Shown piece after piece: positions 50,078-58,559 of a DNA stretch of 64,000 nucleotides. Position numbers and translations under genes: made by a program. The stretch comes from Methanococcoides sp. LMO-2 (lineage in GTDB: Archaea > Halobacteriota > Methanosarcinia > Methanosarcinales > Methanosarcinaceae), in the NCBI RefSeq assembly GCF_038432375.1, contig NZ_JBCAUS010000007.1:62001-126000 (forward strand), read 5' to 3'. The stretch's first letter is position 1; every line of letters starts with the position of its first letter. The notes beneath the pieces were generated by a model. That model did not search any database, was not told where the DNA came from, and saw nothing but the letters and a program-made list of their open reading frames with translations.

Positions 50078-52483
50078 ATGTACAAAATCAAAAAATCACG
50101 CATTTTTATTGTCTTATTAGGTCTCATATTATTAACTTCAATGGCCACAGTTGCAACAGCATCCAACTGGGAACAATTCCAGTCAGACTGGAAGAATACA
50201 GCATTGCAACCAGGACCTGCGTTGAAAGCTGAACCTGAAATGCTCTGGTATCAACACACCTCTGCACAGGGAACCAATGGTATCAATGTCCCACCAGTGA
50301 TCGCAGGCGACCTTGTGTACACCTACACAACGAATGGTTCGGTCTGGGCATTTAACAAGCATAACGGTGAACTTGTCTGGAGAAATAAAACACCGGGAGG
50401 AAAGGCTCTCCAGTCATCTACACCTGCATATGGTGACGGAAAGCTCTTTGTTGCCAGCAACAGCGGTGACATCTTTGCATTCGATGCTGCAAGCGGGGAA
50501 GAACTGTGGAGTGAACATGTTACAGAAAGCAATTTTGAATGTCCCATAACATACTTCGATCACAGGATATACATCGGAGAGGGATTGAAAGGTGGACCGG
50601 GTACTAAATACTACTACTGCTTCGATGACAGCGGACAGCTAATGTGGAAATATCCTAATGAAAACTCAGCAGGGTTCATCTGGAATGGTGCTTCCGTCAT
50701 AGGAGAACATATAGTATATTCCACACACGAAGGAAAACTTTTGAGCCTCAACAGGGAAACAGGAACCCCTGCAGATGAGATCGACCTCAGTTCCGAAGAG
50801 ATAGCATTCCCAAAGGAAGATCCGGGAATGTTCCGCTCATCCGTCACATATCAGGACGCTTACATATATACTACCTCAGAGAGGGGACAGGAACAGGGAT
50901 ATGTGTGGAAGATCGGCTTTAAGGAAGGGAAATTCCTCGACGGCGGATGGTGCACACAAAACGGGTTCAGCACATCAACTCCTGTGGTCCATGATGGAAA
51001 AATCTACGTTGGACAGGGAGAGCATGGGTACACGGGACACCTCACATGCATGGACGAATCGAATGGAGACATACTCTGGTCCTATTTCGTAGATGCAGGA
51101 GTTAAGTCATCACCGGTCCTTGCCGTTGAGAATGACAACGAGTACATTTACTTCACAGGTGCAGAAAGTGATGGATCCCTTTATTGCCTTGAAGAGGACG
51201 GGACCCTCGCATGGGAATATAATCCCCCTGAAGATGACGGATACATCCTGCAGGGTGCAGCTATCTCCGATGGGAAGATCTACTTCGGTACAGATGCTGG
51301 ATACCTCTACTGCATTCAGGAAACGATCCCCCCGGGATGGGAGCATTTCCACAAGGACACCAGGAATACCGGATATTCTCCATCAGATGCTCCGGACACG
51401 AACAATATCCTGTGGGCAAGTGAGGATATCGGAGCCGTTAAAGGATCATCTCCGGTGATCGCCGACAATAAGATCTACGTGAATTGTGGAAAGTATGTGA
51501 GATCACTGGACCAGTATACAGGTGAGTTCCTGGCAAACCACAGCAACGGAAGTACAAAATATAACTCCATAGCATCTCCTGCATACAACGATGGAAATGT
51601 GTGGTGTGGGCTACCAGAGTCGGTCAATAGCGGTACAACAGTGGCAGACGGAAAGAGATTCGAAGGAGAGTGGGATGGTAATTATTACTGTTTCGATGAA
51701 ACTACTGGAGAACTTGTATGGAACTTCAGTGCAGAAGGAAATGCACAGGCAACTCCGGCATACGATAATGGAAGGGTTTACTTTACGTCCTGGGTATATG
51801 GCCAGGCCGATGGTGGTAACGTCTACTGTGTTGATGCAAATACCGGAGAACTGGTATGGAACCAGAGCAAGATACTTTACAACTGCTGTAGTTCACCAAC
51901 CATCTATGGCGACATTCTTTACCTGACCACCTACAATTTCTATGGTGAAGGTGAGATCTATGCCCTGGACCGGGATAATGGTTCAATTTTATGGAAAAAG
52001 GACATACACTCAACGGATTCCACACCTGCTGTTGCCTACGGTAACGTCTATGTAACCGGCGGTTGCTACGGATACAGTGACCTGCAAACGTACTGTTTTG
52101 ATGCAACGACCGGGGAACTGAAGTGGGAAACAGATCCGGAAGATGGCATTGGTGGCTGGCTTTGCTCTGCTGCAGTTGCAGATGAGAAGGTCTTTGTTGG
52201 AACTGCCTTTGATACCGAAGAGGATTATGCCGGACTGAACGGAACATGTGCTCTGGATGCATTCACTGGAGAACTTATCTGGAACTCACCGTACGGCGGA
52301 TCATCGCCTGCCATTGTAGATGGAATGTTGTTCACCGTTGCGGAAGGAAAGGTCTATGCTTTTGGCGAAAAGGCAACTGGAGATGAAAAGTCAAATGTGA
52401 AAACACCTGGATTTGGGTCGGTGGTTTCATCTATTGCGTTTTTGGCCTCGACAATTTTTATTGCAAGCAAAAAAAGAAATTGA
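50078..52483 (+). CDS. Double PQQ-type beta-propeller surface protein with PGF-CTERM
   Basis: An 801-residue exported protein with a signal peptide (1 to about 28, ending ATA) and two successive propellers. Propeller one (about 28-420) begins SNWEQFQSDWKNT and propeller two (about 423-770) begins PGWEHFHKDTRNTG, so the second half restarts the fold. Repeats such as WAFNKHNGELVW, FAFDAASGEELWS and YCVDANTGELVWN are typical. The end TPGFGSVV plus helix and KKRN is a PGF-CTERM anchor. Its opening resembles that of the preceding gene, pointing to a paralogous origin. Ligand unknown. Confidence 0.87.
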   Translation: MYKIKKSRIFIVLLGLILLTSMATVATASNWEQFQSDWKNTALQPGPALKAEPEMLWYQHTSAQGTNGINVPPVIAGDLVYTYTTNGSVWAFNKHNGELVWRNKTPGGKALQSSTPAYGDGKLFVASNSGDIFAFDAASGEELWSEHVTESNFECPITYFDHRIYIGEGLKGGPGTKYYYCFDDSGQLMWKYPNENSAGFIWNGASVIGEHIVYSTHEGKLLSLNRETGTPADEIDLSSEEIAFPKEDPGMFRSSVTYQDAYIYTTSERGQEQGYVWKIGFKEGKFLDGGWCTQNGFSTSTPVVHDGKIYVGQGEHGYTGHLTCMDESNGDILWSYFVDAGVKSSPVLAVENDNEYIYFTGAESDGSLYCLEEDGTLAWEYNPPEDDGYILQGAAISDGKIYFGTDAGYLYCIQETIPPGWEHFHKDTRNTGYSPSDAPDTNNILWASEDIGAVKGSSPVIADNKIYVNCGKYVRSLDQYTGEFLANHSNGSTKYNSIASPAYNDGNVWCGLPESVNSGTTVADGKRFEGEWDGNYYCFDETTGELVWNFSAEGNAQATPAYDNGRVYFTSWVYGQADGGNVYCVDANTGELVWNQSKILYNCCSSPTIYGDILYLTTYNFYGEGEIYALDRDNGSILWKKDIHSTDSTPAVAYGNVYVTGGCYGYSDLQTYCFDATTGELKWETDPEDGIGGWLCSAAVADEKVFVGTAFDTEEDYAGLNGTCALDAFTGELIWNSPYGGSSPAIVDGMLFTVAEGKVYAFGEKATGDEKSNVKTPGFGSVVSSIAFLASTIFIASKKRN

Positions 52484-52494
52484 GAAGAGAACAA

Positions 52495-52534
52495 TTTGTG
52501 TGGGTTACATCAACTCCCACACAAACCTTTTTTT
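52495..52534 (+). terminator. Terminator after the second propeller gene
   Basis: TTTGTGTGGG at 52495-52504 pairs with CCCACACAAA at 52516-52525 (10 bp), followed by CCTTTTTTTAAC. Confidence 0.8.
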
Positions 52535-52623
52535 AACGCATAATTTACCCAAAAAGCATCTCCTATACAAAAGACTTTTATGTATAAACACCCATGTCGT
52601 ATCTCATCCGCCCAAATCTATTT

Positions 52624-52698
52624 GGGCCCGTGGCTTAGCCAGGATATAGCACCGGGCTTCTAACCCGGGGGTCGTGGGTTCAACTCCCACCGGGTCCG
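52624..52698 (+). tRNA. tRNA-Arg (anticodon TCT)
   Basis: A 75-nt cloverleaf: acceptor GGGCCCG against CGGGTCC (one G-T pair), D-arm with GCT/AGC stem, anticodon stem CCGGG/CCCGG around loop CTTCTAA (anticodon TCT, reading AGA), and T-arm GTGGGTTCAACTCCCAC. CCA is not encoded. Confidence 0.95.
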
Positions 52699-52704
52699 TT
52701 AGAA

Positions 52705-52775
52705 TAGGATCAAAAGATCCTAAACAGATGTCGATGCCTTCAAGAATTCGATATCTGTTTATTTGCTTTTTTTGC
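52705..52775 (+). terminator. Two hairpins after tRNA-Arg
   Basis: TAGGATC 52705-52711 pairs with GATCCTA 52716-52722, and AAACAGAT 52722-52729 pairs with ATCTGTTT 52753-52760; the second is followed by ATTTGCTTTTTTTGC. The first may assist tRNA 3' processing, the second termination. Confidence 0.6.
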
Positions 52776-53119
52776 TTAACCTCAGTAATATTAGTCTCAG
52801 CAAAGGTCAGTCCAGACTACCAGCTTTAATTACTCAAATGAATTTCAACTGACATCTCACAAGATGTTAAAGGGAAAAATTGGAATTAAAGGAAGTTGAT
52901 GTCAGGATGGTACAATCCGCTGCAAAGGTAAATATCCGCCAACAATTTCTTTTGACTTGCAAAAAGATATATGCCATAATGTTAATTTCTAACCGGGTTT
53001 GGGCATACTGCTATTAAGTTACTTTACGATTAGCTGTAAGCGGGGGCTTTCGGTAGTAATTGGGTAAATTGAAAAATGCCTGAATTTTGAATCATATTTA
53101 TCTTGGGGAGAAAAATAGA
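52776..53119. other. Gene-poor interval with a doubtful 36-codon frame
   Basis: A 344-bp stretch with no convincing gene. A short open frame at 52917-53027 encodes 36 residues starting MVQSAAKVNIRQQF; it has no clear ribosome site and no recognised similarity. A GGGGAG Shine-Dalgarno at 53105-53110 serves the next gene. Confidence 0.35.
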
Positions 53120-53374
53120 ATGTTAAATCTGATACTTGATGCGATCGAGGGATTTACCAGGGGTTGGACAGATTCCAAATTTGAAAAGTTAAAGACATTT
53201 GCTGTAATGCTAGCATCTGCTTTGATCATAGGTGCTCCTTTAACACAAGCATTTGAATTTGCCCAATCCGTTGTTGGGCTTATAGCTGCCGTTGGATCAC
53301 TGGCACTTGCAATAGGAATTCTCACAATTGTTGGATGGGCATCAGATGCTTTTAAGGGGCCTTTTAGGTATTGA
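53120..53374 (+). CDS. Small two-span membrane protein
   Basis: An 84-residue protein with an amphipathic N-terminal part (about 1-22), a hydrophobic segment at about 25-47 and another at about 52-73, ending DAFKGPFRY. No family recognised. ATG 53120 has GGGGAG 9 nt upstream; the in-frame TTG at 53087 has none. It precedes an unlinked glycosyltransferase gene by 163 bp. Confidence 0.65.
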   Translation: MLNLILDAIEGFTRGWTDSKFEKLKTFAVMLASALIIGAPLTQAFEFAQSVVGLIAAVGSLALAIGILTIVGWASDAFKGPFRY

Positions 53375-53537
53375 TCAGGCTCAATCAATTACTTCCGTGG
53401 ACTCTTGAAATGTGGATCTTAAGACATCTTCGTTAAGACAGAACGTTCAAAAATAACTTATGATCGAACACAAAATGATAAATTTAAATATCTGCAGAAA
53501 TACTTATTTAAGCACATAAAATTTTGGATATGAAAGA

Positions 53538-55172
53538 ATGGGGGAAAATTTAAAGATCGGGATGTTCTCCTGGGAGAGCTTACACTCGATAAAGGTAGGG
53601 GGCATAGCTCCGCATGTCTCCGAGCTTGCTGAAGCGCTTGCTGAAAAAGGAAATTCGGTACACATATTTACCCGGAATTCAGGACTGGAACCACACGAGA
53701 TGGTCAATGGTGTTCACTACCATCGAGTAGACCATTCCCTTGATGGTGGCATCGTCCAGCAAATGGATAGTATGTGCGATTCAATGTACTCAAGGTTCCT
53801 TGAAGTTACAAAGGAATATGGCGAATTTGACATATTGCATGTTCATGACTGGCACCCTGTCAATGTGGTCTCAAGGATAAAACACGAGTTTGGAACTCCT
53901 TTTTTGATGACATATCACAGTACCGAATGGGGACGAAATGGTAACGTACACGGAGACTGGTGGGAGGCAAAGGAGATATCCCACAGGGAATGGAAGGCCG
54001 GCTATGAATCCATAAAGGTCATATCTACTTCACAGCAGCTCACAGATGAGATCAAGTTCCTGTACCAGATACCCGATGAGAAGATCTCCATCATCCCAAA
54101 CGGTATCTTCCATGGAAAAATGAAGAAGGATGTTGATCCGGGTGAAGTGAAAAAGAGATTTGGGATACACCCTCTGGCACCTGTTGTGCTGTTCATAGGA
54201 CGTATGAGCTACCAGAAAGGTCCCGACCTGCTTGCCAAAGCCATCCCTAAAGTACTGCACCATCGCTGGGACACTCAGTTCGTTTTCATAGGAGAGGGTG
54301 AAATGCGCCCTCACTGCGAATATCTCGTAAATGAAGAAAATGTATCCGATCGCTGCCATTTCCTTGGATACGCAGACGATGAGACTGCAAGGGACTGGAT
54401 AAACGCATGCGATATCCTCTGTATCCCGAGCAGGAACGAGCCTTTTGGCATAGTGGTCCTTGAGGGATGGGATGCTGAAAGGAACATCGTTGCAACAGAT
54501 GCGGTCCAGATCATCGATAATTTCGTTGATGGCATAATGGTATACAAGAACCCGGATTCCATTGCATGGGGCTTAAATTACATGCTTGATGACCTTTCCA
54601 ATGACAGCCTGAGAGAAACTGGAAAAGAGCTCATCGAAACAAAGTTCAACTGGCACACCATCGCAGAACAAACGATCGAAGCATATGTTCCGGAACAAAA
54701 AAGTGACTGGATACATGAAGAAACACTTGGAAAAGCAAAGACATTCTGGTGGAAAATTGACAGTGAACTCAACATTTCCATAGTCAGGGAATTCAGTTCT
54801 CCAAATGGTAAACTCAGGGTCGACAAACTGATAATGAAGGATGAGCTGGGTAAACTGAATGAGTATATGGCAGATGAGAATTGGAAAGACCTGTCAAATA
54901 ACGTGGAAAAATTAAGAAACGGTACTGAAAAAGAAGGAATTGGGAAATTCCTTTATCGTGATCTTAACTGGAATCCCAAGGAATCACAGTTATCAAGCCA
55001 CATTGGTGCAATATTCCATCGGGCTGGAGTATGGGAATACAATGGGAAAAAGAGAGGGATCAAATTCCGAAAAGCGGATGACAATTGGCACTCTTTGATG
55101 AAAAATTATTATGGAGAATGCATCAAAGAACCAGCTCATCCTGAGCAATGCAGTGGCGTTGGTCTTAACTGA
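53538..55172 (+). CDS. GT4/glycogen-synthase-like glycosyltransferase with C-terminal extension
   Basis: A 544-residue retaining glycosyltransferase (GT-B fold, family 4 or 5-like). The N-terminal domain has VGGIAPHVSELAEAL and HVHDWHPV; the C-terminal nucleotide-sugar domain has IPNGI, LFIGRMSYQKGPDLL, and the E-x7-E catalytic motif in PSRNEPFGIVVLEGW. It resembles archaeal starch/trehalose-type synthases, but the acceptor is unknown. Residues from about 395 to 544 are an additional domain (Trp- and Asp/Lys-rich, including WKIDSELNIS and GIKFRKADDNWHS) not present in ordinary GT4 enzymes. Cytoplasmic; no signal peptide. Confidence 0.85.
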   Translation: MGENLKIGMFSWESLHSIKVGGIAPHVSELAEALAEKGNSVHIFTRNSGLEPHEMVNGVHYHRVDHSLDGGIVQQMDSMCDSMYSRFLEVTKEYGEFDILHVHDWHPVNVVSRIKHEFGTPFLMTYHSTEWGRNGNVHGDWWEAKEISHREWKAGYESIKVISTSQQLTDEIKFLYQIPDEKISIIPNGIFHGKMKKDVDPGEVKKRFGIHPLAPVVLFIGRMSYQKGPDLLAKAIPKVLHHRWDTQFVFIGEGEMRPHCEYLVNEENVSDRCHFLGYADDETARDWINACDILCIPSRNEPFGIVVLEGWDAERNIVATDAVQIIDNFVDGIMVYKNPDSIAWGLNYMLDDLSNDSLRETGKELIETKFNWHTIAEQTIEAYVPEQKSDWIHEETLGKAKTFWWKIDSELNISIVREFSSPNGKLRVDKLIMKDELGKLNEYMADENWKDLSNNVEKLRNGTEKEGIGKFLYRDLNWNPKESQLSSHIGAIFHRAGVWEYNGKKRGIKFRKADDNWHSLMKNYYGECIKEPAHPEQCSGVGLN

Positions 55173-55368
55173 CCAACGCTTAAGGATCATTCAATAATTT
55201 TACAAATTGATGGAAGAATTGCTTTTTTGTCTTTTCAAACATATCTCACATCAATACCTTCTGATTTTTTAATGTCATGAACGTGAAGCTAGTGACCAGT
55301 TCCTTTAGCATGACATTGATGATATCGATCATAGATAGAGGTCGATTTTAAAACTATCTTACGTTTAA

Positions 55369-55404
55369 GGATAACATTAGTTATCCATAACACAAATTAT
55401 AAAT
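55369..55404 (+). promoter_or_regulatory. Palindromic operator and TATA box of the ABC importer operon
   Basis: GGATAAC (55369-55375) and GTTATCC (55380-55386) form a perfect inverted repeat with a 4-nt spacer, directly upstream of the TATA-like AAATTATAAATAG (55394-55406). The site covers the TFB-recognition region, so a bound regulator could repress or activate. Expected transcription start is near 55428. Confidence 0.6.
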
Positions 55405-55450
55405 AGATATGCCGGCAACACTCATCAAAATTGCTAATGAGGAAACAATC

Positions 55451-56530
55451 GTGCTAAAAAAGATCTCCGCTATTTTGATCATATTTGTCCTGTTATTTAT
55501 GCCAGGCGTCCAGGCAGCCGATAACAACAGCGTGGAATACCCAATAACTATAACTGATTCAGCAGGATCTGTAATCACCATAGAAAAGGAACCACAGCGC
55601 ATCGTATCGCTTATGCCAAGCATTACTGAGATATTGTTTGCTGTCGGTGCCGGGGATAAGGTCGTCGGAGGTACAGAGGATGATTACTTCCCTCCTGAAG
55701 CAAGCGATCTGACCAAAGTTGGAAGATATACCACCATCAATTATGAAACGGTCGCACAACTGGAACCGGACCTTGTCCTGCTGGATGAAGCCAACGGTGA
55801 AGACACGATCAAACGCCTTGAAGAACTTAATGTACAGACCATCGTCGTCAATCCGAAGACGATCGATGAGATCATGCAGAGCATACTCCTTGTGGGAACG
55901 GTCACGAACAACAAAGAAAATGCACAATCCGTAGTTGACGATATGCAACAGGTCATCGACACTGTCAAAGAAAGTAGCCAGGACATACCTGATGAAGAAA
56001 GACCTGGAGTCCTTTACATTGTGTGGGATGATCCCATGTATGCAGCAGGAACAGACACATATCCGGATGACCTGATAGAGATGGCGGGGGGTAAAAATAT
56101 CATCGAAGCAAGTGACTGGCCGGTCATTAACCTTGAAACGGTTGTCAATGCTGATCCACAGATAATTATCTGTTCCGGAATGGGAGGACTATCCTACCAG
56201 ATCGCAAACAACACGAGGAACAATGAAGCATTTGAAACGGTTGATGCAATCAAAAACGACAGAGTATACCCGATAAAGGATCCCAACATCATAGAACTGT
56301 CCGGACCAAGGATCGTTCAGGGACTGGAAGAACTACATGTATACATGGGAGCAGACTGGGAACAAAAGGATTTCACAAGCCTTGAATATCCAGAACAGAC
56401 AAATGCAGGTCCCGAAGAAGAGAGTAACGGCCAGGAGAATGAGAACTCAACTGCACAGACCCCCGGTTTTGGAGCACTCTTTGCCATCAGCATAATGATA
56501 CTTGGATATCTAGGACAGAAACGTCATTGA
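55451..56530 (+). CDS. btuF: Periplasmic-type binding protein (BtuF-like) with PGF-CTERM anchor
   Basis: Substrate-binding component of a cobalamin/iron-chelate ABC importer. After a signal peptide (about 1-23, ending VQA) comes the two-lobe class III binding fold: RIVSLMPSITEILFAVGAGDKVVG, a long linking helix, and GVLYIVWDDPMYAAGTDTY and VYPIKDPNIIELSGPRIVQGLE. The C-terminus has TPGFGALF, a helix and KRH, a PGF-CTERM anchor, so it is fixed by archaeosortase processing instead of as a lipoprotein. GTG 55451 with GAGG 9 nt upstream is the likely start; the in-frame ATG at 55409 lies before the predicted transcription start. Cobalamin as substrate is inferred. Confidence 0.85.
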   Translation: MLKKISAILIIFVLLFMPGVQAADNNSVEYPITITDSAGSVITIEKEPQRIVSLMPSITEILFAVGAGDKVVGGTEDDYFPPEASDLTKVGRYTTINYETVAQLEPDLVLLDEANGEDTIKRLEELNVQTIVVNPKTIDEIMQSILLVGTVTNNKENAQSVVDDMQQVIDTVKESSQDIPDEERPGVLYIVWDDPMYAAGTDTYPDDLIEMAGGKNIIEASDWPVINLETVVNADPQIIICSGMGGLSYQIANNTRNNEAFETVDAIKNDRVYPIKDPNIIELSGPRIVQGLEELHVYMGADWEQKDFTSLEYPEQTNAGPEEESNGQENENSTAQTPGFGALFAISIMILGYLGQKRH

Positions 56531-57708
56531 ACTGCCCCTTCATAGAGAATGTGAAAATGCCAAAGTTCAGTGGTTCCGTAAGAGCACTTATCATTGTGAA
56601 GGGGGCAGCCCTTTTGGCCGTAATGGTCATCAGTACGGCTATTGGAACAACCAACATTCCGGCATTCCTGACAGCAAAGATAATCTACGCAAATATGCTT
56701 GAATGGATCGAAGGAGGATGTGCCTTCATAAGCGGTTCATCCGGCCCCCTTGATCTGTTAAACAGTATCGCACCTGATCACACATGGACCGATGGTCAGG
56801 AAAAGATCATTCTCGGGATAAGATTGCCCCGGGTAGTTCTTGCTGCACTTGTCGGGGCAGCCCTTGCAACTGCCGGGTGCAACATGCAGGGCCTTCTAAA
56901 GAACCCTCTGGCAGACCCATACATAATCGGGATGTCATCCGGGGCAGCCCTTGGTGCTGCCATCGGTTTTACATTGCTGTTACCAATACAGCTTATCTCA
57001 TTTTTAGTTGCCACTGCTACGATCTTTGTTGTGTATAACATATCAAAGGTAGGCGGGAAGGTCCCTGTAGACACACTTCTTCTTGCAGGGATAGCTGTTG
57101 GCTTCTTCCTGTCGGCACTAACATCGTTCTTCCTTTTCTTCTCAGAATCACTCCATCAGATCATCTACTGGATGATGGGAGGATTCTGGAACGCAAACTG
57201 GGATAAGGTAAGGATCACATTGATCATCGTTTTTGCAGGGATATTATTGTCATACAGGCATTGCTGGAACCTTAACGTCATGTTGCTGGGAGAAGAGCAG
57301 GCACAATCCCTTGGAGTCAATATTGAAAGCGTTAAAAAACAAATACTGGTGATCTCTGCATTGATAACTGCTGCAGCGGTCTCAGTTAGTGGTATCATTG
57401 GTTTCGTGGGACTCATTATCCCCCACATAATGCGTAACATTGTCGGACCGGACCACAGGGGACTCCTTCCCTCCTCAACGTTGGCAGGGGCTATTTTTTT
57501 GGTCATATCCGACACATTCGCAAGGACATTTCCCACCAAAGTTCAGGGTCTGCTGGAATCTAACGATACGATGTTGTTCCAGTTGATACTGGAAAGGATC
57601 GGTTCACTGCAGGGGGTGGATCTTCCTGTGGGTATCGTTACTGCCCTTTTCGGAGCCCCTTTCTTTGTTTATCTCCTGAGAAAAAGGAGGAAGAACCTCT
57701 ATGCTTGA
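56527..57708 (+). CDS. btuC: BtuC/FecCD-type ABC importer permease
   Basis: Integral membrane subunit of the same importer with about ten helices. The family markers are RLPRVVLAALVGAALATAGC, MQGLLKNPLADPYIIGMSSGAALG and, later, GFVGLIIPHIMRNIVGPDHR, which contacts the ATPase. At 393 residues it is longer than usual because of an insertion after the first helix (about 45-90). The TTG at 56527 overlaps the btuF stop by 4 bp; GTG 56551 and ATG 56557 are alternatives. Confidence 0.93.
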   Translation: MNCPFIENVKMPKFSGSVRALIIVKGAALLAVMVISTAIGTTNIPAFLTAKIIYANMLEWIEGGCAFISGSSGPLDLLNSIAPDHTWTDGQEKIILGIRLPRVVLAALVGAALATAGCNMQGLLKNPLADPYIIGMSSGAALGAAIGFTLLLPIQLISFLVATATIFVVYNISKVGGKVPVDTLLLAGIAVGFFLSALTSFFLFFSESLHQIIYWMMGGFWNANWDKVRITLIIVFAGILLSYRHCWNLNVMLLGEEQAQSLGVNIESVKKQILVISALITAAAVSVSGIIGFVGLIIPHIMRNIVGPDHRGLLPSSTLAGAIFLVISDTFARTFPTKVQGLLESNDTMLFQLILERIGSLQGVDLPVGIVTALFGAPFFVYLLRKRRKNLYA

Positions 57709-58504
57709 AGTCAGGGATATTGTTGTAAATTATGGGGATCGACAGATACTCAACGAGGTAGCCCTCCATGCAGAACCGGGACAATTCGTAGGTATCATCG
57801 GACCAAACGGTTCAGGGAAGACAACACTCGTAAAAACGATCAACAGGATCATAAGACCTAATTCCGGCACCATAACCATAGATGGCCGGGACATAGAGAA
57901 CATGGACAGCATCGAGATAGCTAAAAATATAGCCATGGTGTCCCAGGTAATATCCATTAATTTTGAGTTCACAGTGGAAGATGTTGTACTGATGGGGCGC
58001 ACACCTTACATCAAAGGTGGAGAGACCCATGAGGATATAGAGATAGTGCATAATGCAATGAAAAAAACAAAGATCCTTCATCTAAAAGATAGGTTCGTTA
58101 CACAACTAAGTGGCGGAGAACTACAAAAGGTCATCATTGCACGCGCACTTGCACAAGGTCCAAAGATACTTCTTCTGGATGAACCAACCTCACATCTGGA
58201 CATCACCAACCAGATAGATATATTGAACCTGGTAAAGGATGCGTCCAGAAAAGGAATGCTTGTCATAGCGGTCGTCCATGACCTGAACCTGGCTGCTTAT
58301 TACTGTGACAGGATCTGCCTCATCCGGGACGGGGACATCATTTCCACCGGAAGTCCTGAAGAGGTTCTGACACCTGCAAACATAAAAGAGACTTATAACA
58401 TCGATGTAGAGATCATCAACAACAGCATCACAAATTCCCTTTATGTGATACCCCGTCTGGAACCACTTGATGACAAAACCAACGGTCCCCGGGAAATACA
58501 ATGA
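57701..58504 (+). CDS. btuD: BtuD/FecE-type ABC importer ATPase
   Basis: Nucleotide-binding subunit of 267 residues: Walker A GPNGSGKTT, Q-loop in MVSQ, signature LSGGELQ, Walker B KILLLDEPTSHLD and an H-loop in AVVHDLNLA. It overlaps the permease gene by 8 bp and has AAAGGAGGAAG upstream, so the three components are made together. The operon ends here in a convergent spacer of 36 bp. Confidence 0.95.
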   Translation: MLEVRDIVVNYGDRQILNEVALHAEPGQFVGIIGPNGSGKTTLVKTINRIIRPNSGTITIDGRDIENMDSIEIAKNIAMVSQVISINFEFTVEDVVLMGRTPYIKGGETHEDIEIVHNAMKKTKILHLKDRFVTQLSGGELQKVIIARALAQGPKILLLDEPTSHLDITNQIDILNLVKDASRKGMLVIAVVHDLNLAAYYCDRICLIRDGDIISTGSPEEVLTPANIKETYNIDVEIINNSITNSLYVIPRLEPLDDKTNGPREIQ

Positions 58505-58515
58505 TCGTGTCCCGA

Positions 58516-58559
58516 TCTTATACTGTAAAAATAAAGAACATCAGACAGACCTGATGTTC
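58516..58559 (-). terminator. Terminator of the PgsC/PgsB-like transcript
   Basis: GAACATCAG at 58536-58544 pairs with CTGATGTTC at 58551-58559 (9 bp, 6-nt loop), including the stop codon of the minus-strand gene. Read on the minus strand it is followed by TTTATTTTTACAG, a suitable T-tract. Confidence 0.75.

Noticed and set aside
52917-53027. 36-codon open frame after tRNA-Arg
   Set aside because: No clear ribosome site, no conserved feature; not supported as a gene.
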